From Hygrophila difformis (taxonomy: Eukaryota > Streptophyta > Magnoliopsida > Lamiales > Acanthaceae), in contig JAOANR010000015.1 in NCBI GenBank assembly GCA_030278955.1, positions 36,922,487-36,986,486 of the forward strand: DNA of 64,000 bases, written 5' to 3'. This document shows, piece after piece, positions 23,054 to 35,556 of this stretch; within the stretch, counting starts at the first letter, position 1, and each line of letters begins with the position of its first letter. The translations under genes and the position numbers were made by a program. The notes under the pieces were generated by a model, which searched no databases, had not been told where the DNA came from, and worked only from the letters and a program-made list of their open reading frames with translations.

Positions 23054-26000
23054 TGTAACGACCCGAATATTCTAATCCGAATATTTTGTATTTCAAATAA
23101 ATAAATTCAAACTGTTTTGAACTACGTCATGGCTTGATCCCTTCACAGGGTACGTAGGCGACTTGGAAATTTCAATTCTGAGTTCAGACGAACGATATAA
23201 TAAAATAATAAAAACAACATCAAGAACAACAACACATAATGATACAATCACGCATTCAAACAATAGCACAAAATAGAAAGGACCTTAGTTCCAAGCTCGC
23301 GAGAAGCTAACACCCAACTTCGGGGACGAAGTTGATTCTTAAGGGGGGTAGACTGTAATACCCGGAATTTTTATCGGCGTCCAAATGAATAAAATTTATT
23401 TCTTAATCAAATCAAGGTTGAAATATCTCCGAGAAGAAGAAAATAATTTATCACAATAAATTATTGCTCGGAAATGAAACACCGATAGATTCAAAAATTC
23501 AAAATGGAATAAAGGAGGGAAAGGAAGCCCGAAGACATTCCATGAAATCGAGCCCGAAAACGTAAGAGCACAGAAGTCCGAAAGAGAGGAGAAAAGGCCC
23601 GATCGGATCGCACGGACCCGCCCGGACCGAGGTCCAGGCGGAGGCCGCGCGCTGGCCGTGCGGTCTTTAGCCTAGGAGCGCGCCAAGAGCGCGTGGCCTC
23701 CCCAGAAAACGGCAACAACGCGTCCCGACGATTTTCTTGCCATATTTTCGACCCCCGACGATGGAAACTCAATCCCGAGCTATGGAAGGATATAGGGGAC
23801 AACCTTAGACTGCTCCCTAACCCTAAATTCGAAAAATACAACCCTAGAGCAGCCATCTTCTCCTCACATTCTCTCCAACTCCTCCCAAAGTCGAAAACCC
23901 CGAAATCCCTTGTGTTCTTGAAGTTCCGACGACGAAATCCGAACAAGAAGGACTTGAGAAGGAGAAGAAAGACCCCTAGGACGTTGGTAAGTAGTTTTTG
24001 AGTTTATCTACACCTTTTTGAATCCGAAAATCGAATCTAACTAAGGATTTTTACTTGCGGATTCGGTTCGTGGACGTTGGAAGAGGAAACCGACTTGAGG
24101 AGATTCGTTCGTGACATCCCGTGGATTCCGGACGACCCCGTGACCTCCTAGACATCATCCCCACTGTAAGTTAATGCTTACTTGGTTTTGGGTGACTTAA
24201 AATGCAACCAAACATAGAGATTTAGAAACTCAAAATCTGTCAACGCGAAAAACCCCCGGCGCATCGTATTGGTGCGAATTTTTCGAACACATAAAACTGC
24301 TCAAACGGAAAAACTCAAAACATAAAAAACTTTCCTAAGACATAGATCTAGTTTGTATAAAATTTTCATAATTTTCCATTGTGTTTCGATATCCGAAAAT
24401 GGCCTCCAATGAACCTGCCCTAAAAGTCGAACTTGAAACTGTGACAGATTTGAAATTGGACCAAAACCCCTACTTCGAGAATTCAAACCGAAAAACTCAA
24501 AACTAGACTTTTGATCCTAACACATTAATCTAAGTTGTGTAAAAATTTCAGCCATTTTCATCAACGTTTGCTATCCCAAAACGATCCGAACACAAACTGC
24601 CTTGAAAAACCCTTTTGGAAATCTGAAGGTGTTGATGTCCGAACTTGATGAGCCTGTTTCTATATCTTTGAGTCCGAATTGATCCTTGCAATCTAAATGA
24701 AAGTTGTAGATAATTATGTCTAGTGTGCGCATATAAAATTTCAGAATTTTTGGAGTCCATTTGATATGTTAAAGAGTCAAATATTTGAATGGTGTCGAAT
24801 CTGAAACATGACAGCATACTACTTATGGGAACGACTTGATTTTTTTGACTCATTTCCTTAACCCGGATCGAGAAACGTAAAACACGAAACTTTTTCGTCT
24901 CTGTGTTTTCGAGTCACCGGTGAAATTTCAGAATTTTCGGACTTAAAATGAATTTTTAATTAATTATGGAGTAAGACAGCGACTTGTGTAAGTTACATTT
25001 GAGAATTTTGTGAAACTTGCGAAATGTGTTCTTACCTTGCGGGTTTGATTCCCCAAGGGCGATCGTTTGATTCTCTGCGGGTTCGATTCCCCAGGATGTG
25101 TGTTGATTCCTATGGGTTCAATTCCCTAGGATGTATTTGAGTTCTTGCGGGTTCGATTCCCCAAGGGCGATCGTTTGTTTTCCTGCGGGTTCGATTCCCC
25201 AGGATGTGTGTTGATTCCTATGGGTTCAATACCCTAGGATGTATTTGAGTTCTTGCGGGTTCGATTCCCCAAGGGCGATCGTTTGTTTTCCTGCGGGTTC
25301 GATTCTCCAGGTTGTGTGTTGATTCCTACGGGTTCAATTCCCTAGGATGTATTTGAGTTCTTGCGGGTTCGATTCCCCAAGGGCGATCGTTTGTTTTCCT
25401 GCGGGTTCGATTCCCCAGGACGTGTGTTGATTCCTACGGGTTCGATTCCCTAGGATGCGTTCAGATTCTTGCGTGTCTATTTTCCCGAGAACATATTATA
25501 CTTGATCATATCGAACAAAAGTGAAAGAGTGAAATCCTTGAAATACCAAATCCTGAAATCATGAGAGAATTAAGAGAATTGAATATTTTCTTTGTTTTAA
25601 ATTATGCCATTTAATTATTAGTGGATGATTAACCTAAATCGTGTATTACCTACAAGCATGTTTTTATTAAATTTAATTAAAGGCTTTGAAACCCCTAAGT
25701 CATGCTAGGTGTTAACTTACTCAGCACGTTTTGCTGACCCAAACCATTTCCTTCTTTTTCCTACAGAGCATATGGATTATACTGAGCACGTACATGCATG
25801 AGAATTTTTGGGAACACTTTATTTTAAATTTGCATTAGACTATAGTATGAACGGGCCTGTTTAACCCGTGTTTTGGCCATGTCGGCCCTTATACTTTATT
25901 TCCGCTGCACAACTTATATTTCCGCTGCGTGTATGGATGATTATTATTTTTAAATATAAGTATTTCCGGACTTGGTTGTCTAAAATTATTTTATACCCTT

Positions 26001-26099
26001 AGCCTTGCATCTTTCAAGTGAGCTCGAATGAAGTCGTGTCTTGCTTGGGAGGTGTGGCGGTGACATCCCGGCCTGGGTTATCAAATCCGGGGTGTTACA
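23054..26099 (+). repeat. 3' LTR of TR-GAG element
   Basis: Colinear with 18240-21284 apart from scattered substitutions and one small indel. Its T-arm-like array is at about 25036-25455 with the same twelve copies. Confidence 0.95.
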
Positions 26100-26273
26100 T
26101 ATTTACCAAAAAACTATAGCGGAGTGAGGTGTTTAAAGTTAAAACTTAAAAGTTTCGTAAGGCATGATCGTGTATATGACCAATGACCCATTCACATTTC
26201 AAAGGTAGGGGTGGGGAAGAGTTGCGTGGGAATAACATTATAATTCATTATTATTTATATATAGTTATCATAT

Positions 26274-26364
26274 CCCGCTGACACGGGCGGGGGAAGTACT
26301 AGTTTTCATTATTATTTGCATATAGTTATCACATCCCGCCCGACACGGGCGGGAGAAATACTAG
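26274..26364 (+). mobile_element. Tandem Helitron-type 3' ends (hairpin + CTAG)
   Basis: CCCGCTGACACGGGCGGG + GGAAGTACTAG (ending 26303) is followed about 60 bp on by CCCGCCCGACACGGGCGGG + AGAAATACTAG (ending 26364), each followed by T. A GC-rich hairpin some 10 bp before CTAG is the plant Helitron 3' terminus. The upstream body of the element is not recognisable; it is probably displaced by the insertions at 17-26 kb. Confidence 0.65.
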
Positions 26365-26491
26365 TTTTACTTAAAACTGTAGTATAGAAAATCTCAATTA
26401 TTGCTCAGTTTTGCTCCTCCATTCAGAAAGCAGCTTAATTACATGATAATATACATACATAACTATTTCGCCTCATAATTTAAAAAAAATA

Positions 26492-26650
26492 ATAATAATT
26501 TTAAAACAGTCCCACAAATATTGAATTAGACGAATCTGTCCCATAACTACCCTAATTATCGCCGAACCCGTCTATGAACCTAATTTTTTTGCTAATCATC
26601 GCCGAACTCGTACCATAACTATCCTAATTATCGCTGAACACTTGTAAGAT
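26492..26650. mobile_element. Single-arm fragment of the foldback MITE family
   Basis: CAGTCCCACAAATATTGAATTAGACGAATC and the following CCCATAACTACCCTAAT..GCCGAACCCGTC blocks match one arm of the palindromic elements at 60131-60451 and 61353-61711. The second arm is absent or strongly degraded. Confidence 0.7.
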
Positions 26651-26763
26651 TAATGACCCTCCGGTAGCATAACAACCTTTCACCTTGTTTGTTCTACTTC
26701 TACATACAACAAAGTTTTAACAGCTGTGCAATATATACAAGGATTTACTTTTCACTTAATCAA

Positions 26764-27120
26764 TGAAACTTTTAACATATTTCACGAACGAGTATTTAGA
26801 AATTATTTTTCGTTGATTTATTCAATGAAATGATTTACTCCCTCCGTCTCACTCCAAGTGTCTTGTTACTGTTGGGCACGAGAATTAAGGTAGAGTTGGT
26901 TTGTGAGTATATGGTGGGGTCCACATAGTTGTTGGAGGAGAAAATTATTTCTATTTATAGAAAGAAGATATTTGTAATGGGACATCCAAAAATAGTAAGT
27001 ACGACATTTGGAATGGGACGGAGGGAGTATGATTTATGGAATGAGTTCAAGGATAAAATGAGTTGTCACATTTTTATTACTCCTATGAGAAACTGTGGGC
27101 TGAATGTGCACGTTGTCATA
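26764..27120 (-). mobile_element. Relic of the 5.4-kb LTR, split by a Stowaway MITE
   Basis: ATGAAACTTTTAACATATTTCACGAACGAGTATTT and, after the MITE, GTTGTCACATTTTTATTACTC...GAAACTGTG match the LTR start region at 3405-3560. This shows a second, older copy of that LTR family in the window. Confidence 0.6.
26838..27027. mobile_element. Stowaway MITE
   Basis: A 190-bp element with terminal inverted repeats CTCCCTCCGTCTCACTCC / GGAATGGGACGGAGGGAG and a TA duplication (26836-26837 and 27028-27029). Confidence 0.9.
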
Positions 27121-29940
27121 GTTCCAATAGTATGTATCTATATAATAAACATTTGAATATTTTTTGGCATTTGTGGAGTGTAATGCCGTTATTAAATATA
27201 CTTAATCTTTTTTAATTTTAAGGATTATAAAGTTATTGTACCTTAAATTTTTCATGTAAACGCTGATTAATCAATTCTATTTCAATTTGTGTTTTGTGTA
27301 CATAAGCGTACAATTTGTGTTTTGTGTATATAGGTAATTTCTATTTCAATTCTCATAGGAATAGGCGATTCCATCTTCCTCCATCTTCAGAAAAACTCCG
27401 TCTCCGGTTCCAGACTTATTCGCACCTTCTCCAAACTTCTATTCTGTCTTCTCCAACGGTCCCCTAATTCCCAATCTCCTCGATGAATCGCCATCTCCTG
27501 CCGCTGTGCCATCATCATCTACATCGGTTGTCTTAAATCCCACCTCCTGCCACTGCGCTTCTCGCCTTTTGTTGTTTCCATTCAGCGCTGTAAGCCCGCC
27601 CTTTTCTGCATTCTGTCAATTTCAAGTTTCATAAGGTTAATGTGTGGATCATATATATTAAATTAGGCAGTATACCCGCCACCTGTAAGCTTGCCCTTTT
27701 CTCCATTCTGTCGATTTCAAGTTTGAGCATGGTAATGTGTCGATGATCTATAAAAAATTAGGCAGCATTCAAGGTGTTCGTAAAAATGTCTATGATTGAT
27801 TTTCTTTTTGGGTTTCCAAACTTTCTGAATTTTTTGGTCATGTTTTGAGATTTTTTCTTTTCCTGCTCTACCCCTCTCAAGAAAATACATGCTTTCGTCC
27901 AAAGGGAAGTATAGCTTCCAGAACAAGATAGATTCAATATAATCTGGCAACACAAATGTGCATCTATATTTAGCATCAGTTAAACAGATTTATGTGTTCT
28001 GGACTTCTGGATTATATTCAGAATTTCATCTACTGTGTGATGTGCTGAATCGATAGTCTTTTCATTATGTTCTTGAAACTCAATGGTAAAAGTGATTATT
28101 AGAAATATGATTCAAGGTCACGCTAAGTGACCATGTATTCTGGAGAAACCATATTACATGTATGCTGTGAATTACATTCCATGAATTTAGAGTAACCGAT
28201 CAAATTCTTGAACTCTATTATTAAAGTTTCTTATTGTAGCAGTAAATTACCAAGAATTAGCTCTAACTAAGAATTTATGGAAGTGTATATTAAGAATTAT
28301 ATATTTTGAAACATAAAATTAAAAATGTATGATAGTAAGAACAAAATAATAGAATGAAAAAAAAAAGATGGGGAAAGGTTGGGTTCTGCATGATTTATTG
28401 TTGGAAGTTGGAACTGCTTGAAATCCATAGAAATGATTTCTTCTTTGTTTTGATTTTCGATTTTTATTTTTTAGTATTATTTTGTTTATGGTCCGAGAAT
28501 AGTCTAATACTCTAATACTTATTATGATTATCATTTTATTGACTGAAATCTGTTACTATCAGATTTGAAATTGTTGGTGTGAACTTTTTTGAACCTTTAG
28601 GAATTCATCTCTTTTGTTTAGAGATTGATTTCTATTGATGGCCACATCAACAATCTACTCTATACTTCAAATCCCTGGATAAACAAAGTACAATGGATGG
28701 TACTTTCAACTAATGAAATTGTACTTTCAAATCCCTGGATTAAAGCACATTTGATTAGGTTAGCAAATCCATTACTTGAGTTAGCTTCATCTAAATATTA
28801 GCAATCCACCAAGTATTACTTCACCACACATACCATCACATCTAGATCAAGTTCAGGTAAACAATTTAGACTGATCTCATACATAGACCTGCAAAAGTGC
28901 AAAAAGTAAAAATATAAAGTACAAATGTTTAGGGAGTGCAGTACAAATTAAAAATCGATAGCTTAGATATAAGATATATTTAAATAAATAACTACAAAAT
29001 TAAAAGTTGTATGATAGTAAGAACAAAATAATTGAAGGAAAAAAGGATGGGCAAAGGTTGAGAAGATTTTTACTTGGCATGTTCATGAAGTGTGGTTTAG
29101 AATTTGAAAGAGTTTGAGTTTATATGCTTGAAGTAAATTAATATAAGTTTGGCTGGTGTAAAGTAATGAGTTTATAAGAATCTCCTGTGTTTTGATGCTT
29201 TAATTTGTGTCTTCCTGTCACCTGGCCCTGGGACCTGTGTTACTTGCAGATAGATATGCTGCATTATACAGGTTTAATTTTCCTCAAATTGTTTATTAAT
29301 ATAGGTAGGTATGACAGCCTTGGTTCTGCTTGAATTTAGGATAGGGAAGTTGTACTCTTTTTGTTAATTTATTGGATAGGGAAAAAGGTAATGGAATATC
29401 GAATAGCGTATGTGTTAGGTTGGATTTTGATTCATCTCAACTTTTGGTTGTCTTTTTCTCCTTTGGTGATTTGGGGTATATTGTGTTTGTGAAAGCTTCT
29501 AAAGTTTATAAAACGTGCTTTGGACAGGGAAACAACAGGGATCAAGGCATCATATCTTAGAAAGCCCATGTACAATTTTCAATTTTTATATTATTAATTA
29601 AATCATATTCCTTTTGTGTAGTTGTTATCTCTGTTTGGTAGATCTGGACCGATATTGCCATAGCTTTTTGTAAATTGCATTCTAGGAAATTGATGTATTT
29701 ATTCTCTTCTTATGCGGGGATTTTTTCTTGCTTTTCTTAGGTATCATCATCCATTATATATGTATTAAAAAAGATGGCAAACGAAATATCAGCAGCCTTA
29801 TGAAGTTGCTAAAATTCTCTGCATTTAAAATTCTCCTAAGGCAAATCCGGTTGGGGTAATAGTAAGAAGATATCATAAGGCCTGATACTTCTCTGAACAC
29901 CTGGTTTGGAGTTCAAACCACTTGCATTCTGATCAAGTTG
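27121..29940. other. No gene recognised; short direct duplications
   Basis: 27360-27600 is C/T-rich and resembles a 5' untranslated leader. The block TGTAAGCYYGCCCTTTTCTSC recurs at 27588 and 27684. About 60 bp (TATGATAGTAAGAACAAAAT...) recurs at 28327 and 29009. No coding frame, RNA gene or transposon end could be supported. Confidence 0.4.
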
Positions 29941-29949
29941 AGTAGTTAC

Positions 29950-30262
29950 TCCTGATGAATACAATAGGATCCTCGTGAATGTCACTGGTTGTTTCATTAC
30001 TCGATGGAGCTTCAATTGGAGTTAGTGTTTCTCAGCTTAGGAAGCTGCAGCATTCACAACCACTTGGAGCAGGCCCCTGACCTTCCAGAAACCCAACCAA
30101 ATATAACAATCAGTAAAAACTATACAAGATCACTTTATTCTAACAATAACAGTTAGAGAAGACAACACTTACCTGTTCAAGATGCGCAGGACTCTGCAAG
30201 AGAAGTGGCTGACTCAAAAGTTTAAGAAGCAATATCAAATGAATATCTCCATTTCCTGATCC
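29950..30262 (-). pseudogene. HECT E3 ubiquitin ligase (UPL1/2-like) exon fragments
   Basis: On the minus strand, 30262-30173 is a 90-bp exon with consensus borders (TTTATCAG before, GTAAGT after) encoding DIHLILLLKLLSQPLLL and HLEQ. The next piece (30076 to about 29950) starts GLLQVVVNAAAS, then has a stop and a frameshift before EAPSSNETTSDIHEDP. I recognise this as the region before the HECT domain of UPL1/UPL2-type ligases from memory of the family, with moderate certainty. No other exon of such a gene is nearby, so it is a captured or relic fragment. Confidence 0.5.
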
Positions 30263-30984
30263 CTGATAAAGCCCATAATCTAAGTTTGGATTTGGATTAT
30301 ATTCTTAGTTTGTCTTTCATTTGTTAAAGCCTGTGGCAGAAACTTCTAGACATGGAATTGCTACCTGTTAGACATGATGATTTTGCGAACAACCAGATGT
30401 TCATTTTTCTTTCATTTGTTAAAGCCTGTGAGTGTTTTTCTTATTGAATTAACTTTTAGGTTTGGTTTTTGATTTTATGGATGTGTGCTTGGCAGATTTT
30501 TTTTCATCTGTTAATCCAATATTTGAAAGGTATTCTTTTGATCTTGAGCCTGCATTATGCAATCCTCAAAAAAAGTGGATTTTTCTGTTTGTCAGGATGT
30601 GACCAAAGGGACGATGAAGAAATGGATTCAGAAACAATTTACAAAAACTTTGTTCTCGGGTCATGCTATACTCAAAACAACCTAGCTATATATCTTTTGT
30701 TACATTCTTTTTGCATGGGATTATATTTTCATTGCATTTGTTAGGAGTATATTTGTGATTTTTTTTAAAAAGAAATTTTGGTTAATGTCATTCTTAAATT
30801 TACATGCTTTTCTCTATTTGAGGGTTTATTTTGATGTTCCAAGCTTGGATGTTAGTCTCTTCGTACCTTCGATGTACCACTCATTGGCGATTCGATTATA
30901 GTGTATATACAAATATAATTTGTTTGACAACAACAGTAATACAATTATAATTTACAGTTTCAGTGTGCTATTTTTTGGTCATTT

Positions 30985-33900
30985 TTTTTTTGGAGAAGCT
31001 CAAGGCCAGGAAACAAAGAGAAAAAGAAAGAAAAGAAAAAGGAACAACGAAGAAAAACTAGCTTCTTGGGAAGCTAACACCCGAAGCGTCTGCTCCCAAG
31101 TCTCCTAATACAAAATCTGGGGGAAAGGCCCAAGTAGTGTAGAACTCCTCCATAGAAGCACCATGTTTCGCAAGAGCATCTGCAACCCGATTGCCCTCCC
31201 GGAGGATGTGGTGGAATGTACATCCTTCCAGAGAACGCCGAATATCCTCAATCTTGTTAAGAAGACCCGCCAAAGGGTGAAATTCATCACCCGACTCCAG
31301 CAGCCCCAGGGTGATCTTCGAATCAGAATAGCAAGTAATCTTGTTAAATCCCATACGGAGCACATAATCGAGCCCCGCCATAATAGCCGAAACCTCCGCG
31401 AAGAGGATGTGGTTATGCCCAAGATGTCCACACCCTCCACCGATCCAGTGCCCGGTCTCATCACGAACCACAAATCCATAACCAGAGCGCCCAGGGTTCC
31501 CAAGAGAGCTACCGTCGACATGTAATATAATGCCACAAGCGCTCTGCCCATTCCAGTGAACAAGGCGCATGGGATCACCATTAGAAAGTCTGGCCGGCTT
31601 TCTAGCTATCTCCATGTCCTCGGTAAGCCGCAGCACTTGACGATGGAGAAACCAGGTCGTGCAAGTACGGCCCCGAAAGACTCTCGTGTTCCGTTCTTTC
31701 CAGATGACCCATAACGCTGCTACAAACCTCAGGCCATGAATATGCACAAGAGCCCTCAACACACGACGAATGTCATCTTTAGGGATATCCTCGCAATCAT
31801 TGGGAAGATGTATCCGAAGCTTGGACCATAACTGCTTAGTCCATCGACAGTAAAATAAGCAATGAGCCCAGGTTTCTCTATCAGCTCCACACACAAGACA
31901 CAGAGGCGACACAGCCATCCTCCGTTGGAACCTTAAGTTGTTGACTGGTATAGAGTTATGGGATAGCAGCCACATAAAATGACAAATTTTCTCAGGGACA
32001 TGCGGTTGCCACATCCATTTCCAATCCGCTCCAGAAGTAGTGTTATGCTCCAAGAATTTATACGCTGCAGAGACAGAATAACGGCCCCGGGGGTCATTAT
32101 TCCAAATCCAAATATCTGGGACCCGATCATGAAGGTGAGGAGGAGTCAAAGTGTTAATCTCCTGAACAATAGGCTGCGGGATCATCGTGAATAAATGGTC
32201 AAGGTGCCATGACCCATTGGCAATAATATCCTTAACTCTTAAGTCCAAGTCTTGCACCGCAATGAAAGGCATTTGAGGTCCAAGGGGTTTGGCATTACAC
32301 CATCCAGAAGACCACAGCGGCACCATCCCTCGGCCAATACGAAAGGAAAAGCCATCCCTTAGGAAAGGGGTAACTTTGATCAACAATTTAAGCAAGAACG
32401 AGCTGCCTGGAGGGGGCGGGTTCAACAGAACATCACGCCCAGCAAGCTTATCACGAATAATCTTGACCCATGTCTTCCTGGGAGAATGGAGGACATCCCA
32501 TAGTAATTTGCCAAGAAGTGCAACATTCATAGATCGTGTACGACGGATGCCCAATCCCCCCATTGAACGAGAGGTGGCCACTGTTGTCCAACTAACCAAG
32601 TGAATACCCTTGCCATCCTTGTCCTTCCATAAGAACCTGCTAATCTTTCTATCAATGGCGGAACACACCGATTCTGGCAACCAATGAATCTGCATGAAGT
32701 ATGTTGGGATTGCAGAAAGAACTGCACGACCAAGAGTAAATCTCCCCGCTTTATTCAAAAGCTTGCTAGCCCAACCATCTAGCCGCGCATCAATTTGTTA
32801 ATGATGAAATCAAAATCCCGACAACGCCGCCTACCAATCAGCATCGGGAATCCCAAGTAAGTACCAATATTGTCCACCAAAGGCATATGAAGACATTCCG
32901 TAATCCATTGTTTGGTATTAGCCGGGGTAGAAGGACAGATGAAAACACTGGATTTCTGAGGGTTAAGGAGAAGGCCAAACGCCCTACCGAAAACCTGGAG
33001 CACTTGCTGGATAAGTAGAATGCCATCCCTATTAACCATGGAACATAATATAAGGTCGTCCGCAAAAATAAGGTGAGAGATCCCCTCGGAAGATCCAGGC
33101 AGTCGGATAGGTTGCCACAATCCCTGCCCTACTAGAGCTCGAATCATGACAGACAACTTATCCATGACAATAAGAAATAGGTATGGTGAGATAGGGTCAC
33201 CTTGGCGAAAGCCCTTGCCAGGTCGAAATGGGTCCAAAGGCTGCCCATTCAAGATGACATAGTACTCCGGGGATGACACGCAATTCATGATGAGGCGAAT
33301 ACCAGCTTCCGGGATATGTAGTTCTCGCAGGCAGAGCTCAAGAAAATCCCACCGGACATGGTCGTAAGCTTTAGCTATATCAATCTTCAAGATAATGCCT
33401 TTCGATCTCCCGCGGCTTATAGCTAAATGGCTGATGATCTCTTGGAGGGTAATTGCGTTGTCAACCGGGCCTCGCCCCGGAAGGAACGCACTCTGCTCAT
33501 AAGAGATGATAGACTGTAAAATAGGTCTGAGGCGAGTAACAAGTAGCTTAGTCACAATTTTGTATAGCACATTGCATAGGGTAATCGGCCGAAAATCCTT
33601 CAAGCTAACTGGCAAGGGGACCTTAGGAATAAGGCAAATAAAGGCCTTGGCGAGTTCAGGCGGAATCTGTTGATCAGTAAAGATCTGACGACAAAGTTCA
33701 GCACGGAGCCCCTGACAACCTCCCAATGATTCTTATAAAAAATGGCCGGGAACCCGTCCGGACCAAGAGCAGAATAGCTGTACATTTCGTTAACAACCTG
33801 TTCAACCTCCGTAGCAGACACTTCAGTCATTATCATGGCGCTATCATCTGTGGGAATGGGCTGTAAGGATGGAATCACGAGCCCTATCTCGACTGATCCA

Positions 33901-35186
33901 GTATCAGGTACCAAAGGACTAGGTCTGGCAAACAGCTGGGCATAATAATATGTGACGTGGAGGCGCATCTCTCCCTCATTATCACACCAAGTCCCATCCG
34001 GGAGTAGAATCCCATGAATTCTATCCCTATGGCGATTCGCCTTAGCCCGAGCATGGAAATAAGCAGTGTTGCGGTCCCCCAAACGCACCCATTTCTCTCG
34101 GGACCGTTGGTACCAATGGATTTCCTCTTGGGCGAGGATAGTATCATATTCCCTTTTAAGCTCAGATTCAAGGAGTGTGACACGGACCGAGTCCACACTT
34201 TCAAGAGTACGAGCAATACCATCAAGTCGCTTCAAGATCTTGAGCTTTTTCCATCTAAAATTAGTGCCATGAGTCTTCTTGAATTCCAACGAAGCCTGCC
34301 GGACTTCATCCAGCTTATGATGAACGTTGCCAGATGCGTCATTCCAAGTGTTAGAGATTACCGTTTGATAATCCGCATGTAAAGACCACGAAGCCTCCCA
34401 TCTAAACGGAGCGGGAGAGTTGTTAGGGGCTTTCCCACAGTTCAAGACCAAAGGGCAGTGATCTGACGAGATCATGAGGAGAGTTTGGACGAAGCCCAAG
34501 GGAAAAAGAGAAATCCACTCGATATTACCCACAGCACGGTCTAGCCTCTTGAAAATGTTAGCTCTAGACCACGTGTAGGTACGACCTTGAGTATTGATGG
34601 TATTTAATCCACAATCAAAAAGAGTGTTGGCCAGTTCTTCCGCCCGACCAGCATTAAACAGTCCTCCCTGGATATCCGCCGAGCTAGTAACTTGGTTCCA
34701 GTCCCCGATAATAATCCACGGCCCATTAATCATGGAGGAGAGATGACGAACACTATCCCAATCCCTACGCCGCTCGTCATATCGAGGAGAAGCATAGAGA
34801 GCTGTAGCAAACCATGACGAAGAACCACTTGACAATTGGACCGTGAGCATTCTATCCCGATTGTCAAACATTTGAGTGGTAAAACGAATACCATTCCGAG
34901 CTAGAAGCCAGACCCCTCCTGAGCATCCCATGGCTTCTTGGATACAAATTGGCAGATAGCCCACCCTAAGGAATAAAGTCTGGCACTTTATGAATAAGAC
35001 TTGTGGTTCCATAATAGCAAGAATATCGGGGTTGATCCGACGAAGTGTATCGAGCAGAACACGCTGGGTTTGCCTCCCACCCAAGCCTCCTACATTCCAA
35101 GACATGATCTTAGCATGTCGGAAATCCATAAGAAAATTAGAGAAGGGCGGCGGACCTAGGACCGCATAGCAGCATTCCAAGACATG
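30985..35186 (-). mobile_element. LINE (L1 type) insertion with 15-bp target duplication
   Basis: ATTTTTTGGTCATTT occurs at 30970-30984 and 35187-35201 on either side. The minus-strand poly(A) tail is the T run at about 30985-30992. The copy is 5'-truncated: it starts close to the ORF2 start and has no ORF1. Confidence 0.95.
31082..35180 (-). pseudogene. LINE ORF2 (endonuclease, RT, zf-RVT, RNase H), frameshifted
   Basis: Three minus-strand frames cover one protein. 35180-33600 has the AP endonuclease (KIMSWNVGGLGG, IIGDWNQV, SSDHCPLVL) and the start of RT. 33726-32779 has the RT core (LIPKVPLP, FRPITLCNV, QSAFLPGRG, catalytic HLIFADDLIL). 32758-31082 has the zf-RVT motif (CHFMWLL...CLVCGADRETWAHCLFYC) and RNase H (ILHVDGSSLGNPG, AEVSAIMAGL, CYSDSKITL, REGNRVADALAKHG) ending FYTTWAFPPDF. 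Frame changes occur near 33.6-33.7 kb and 32.77 kb, so it is inactive though all catalytic residues remain. Confidence 0.92.
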
Positions 35187-35485
35187 ATTTTTTGGTCATT
35201 TGAGTATATAGTGCATGCACAATTACAATTAAATTTTACTCACTAATTTATTCTACTGTTATTCTATTTTACTCACAATTACAATTACTATATCAGGATT
35301 TGATGTAAAAAGGGTGTTCAAACTTTAAAACCTTAGTTGATGGGATTGCATTGTCCGAATCCTTTTAACAATCGTGTTCCTCTTCCTAAATGATTCTTGA
35401 AGATGATTACTATCAAGTTGATGATTGACTACTCATAAAATGAAGCCCTTTTAGCATGCAATTTAGTGGGTTTGTAGAAGTATTT

Positions 35486-35527
<42 letters not shown>

Positions 35528-35528
<1 letters not shown>

Positions 35529-35556
35529 TAGTCAAACACCTGTGCGATGCACAGCG
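35528..35556 (-). other. Helitron 3' terminus: hairpin + CTAG
   Basis: On the plus strand CTAGTCAAACACCTGTGCGA continues into TGCACAG. The 6-bp stem CTGTGC/GCACAG with a 3-base loop stands 10 bp from the CTAG end, and the next base outside is T in the element's sense. Confidence 0.7.

Larger units (their letters stand above)
18240..26099 (+). mobile_element. Complete gag-only LTR retrotransposon (TR-GAG type)
   Basis: LTRs are 18240-21284 and 23054-26099 (3045 and 3046 bp, differing at only scattered bases). Both begin TGTAACGACC and end GTGTTACA. The primer site TGGTATCAGAGCC (21288-21300) matches initiator tRNA-Met, and the polypurine tract AAGGGGGAGAGGA is at 23041-23053. The 5-bp target duplication TATTT lies at 18235-18239 and 26100-26104. 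The 1.77-kb interior encodes Gag only. It has all cis signals needed for retrotransposition but no protease, RT or integrase, so it must be mobilised by an autonomous relative. The near-identity of the LTRs implies a recent insertion. Confidence 0.95.

Noticed and set aside
20223..25455. Possible tRNA gene clusters at GGGTTCGATTCCCC repeats
   Set aside because: No A-box, acceptor stem or cloverleaf spacing; only the T-arm-like core is repeated.
26381..26398. Possible Helitron 5' end (TCTATACTAC on the minus strand)
   Set aside because: Preceded by T instead of A and no element body can be followed from it; too short to support.
31163..34382. Plus-strand ORFs of about 100-122 codons
   Set aside because: Antisense to LINE ORF2.
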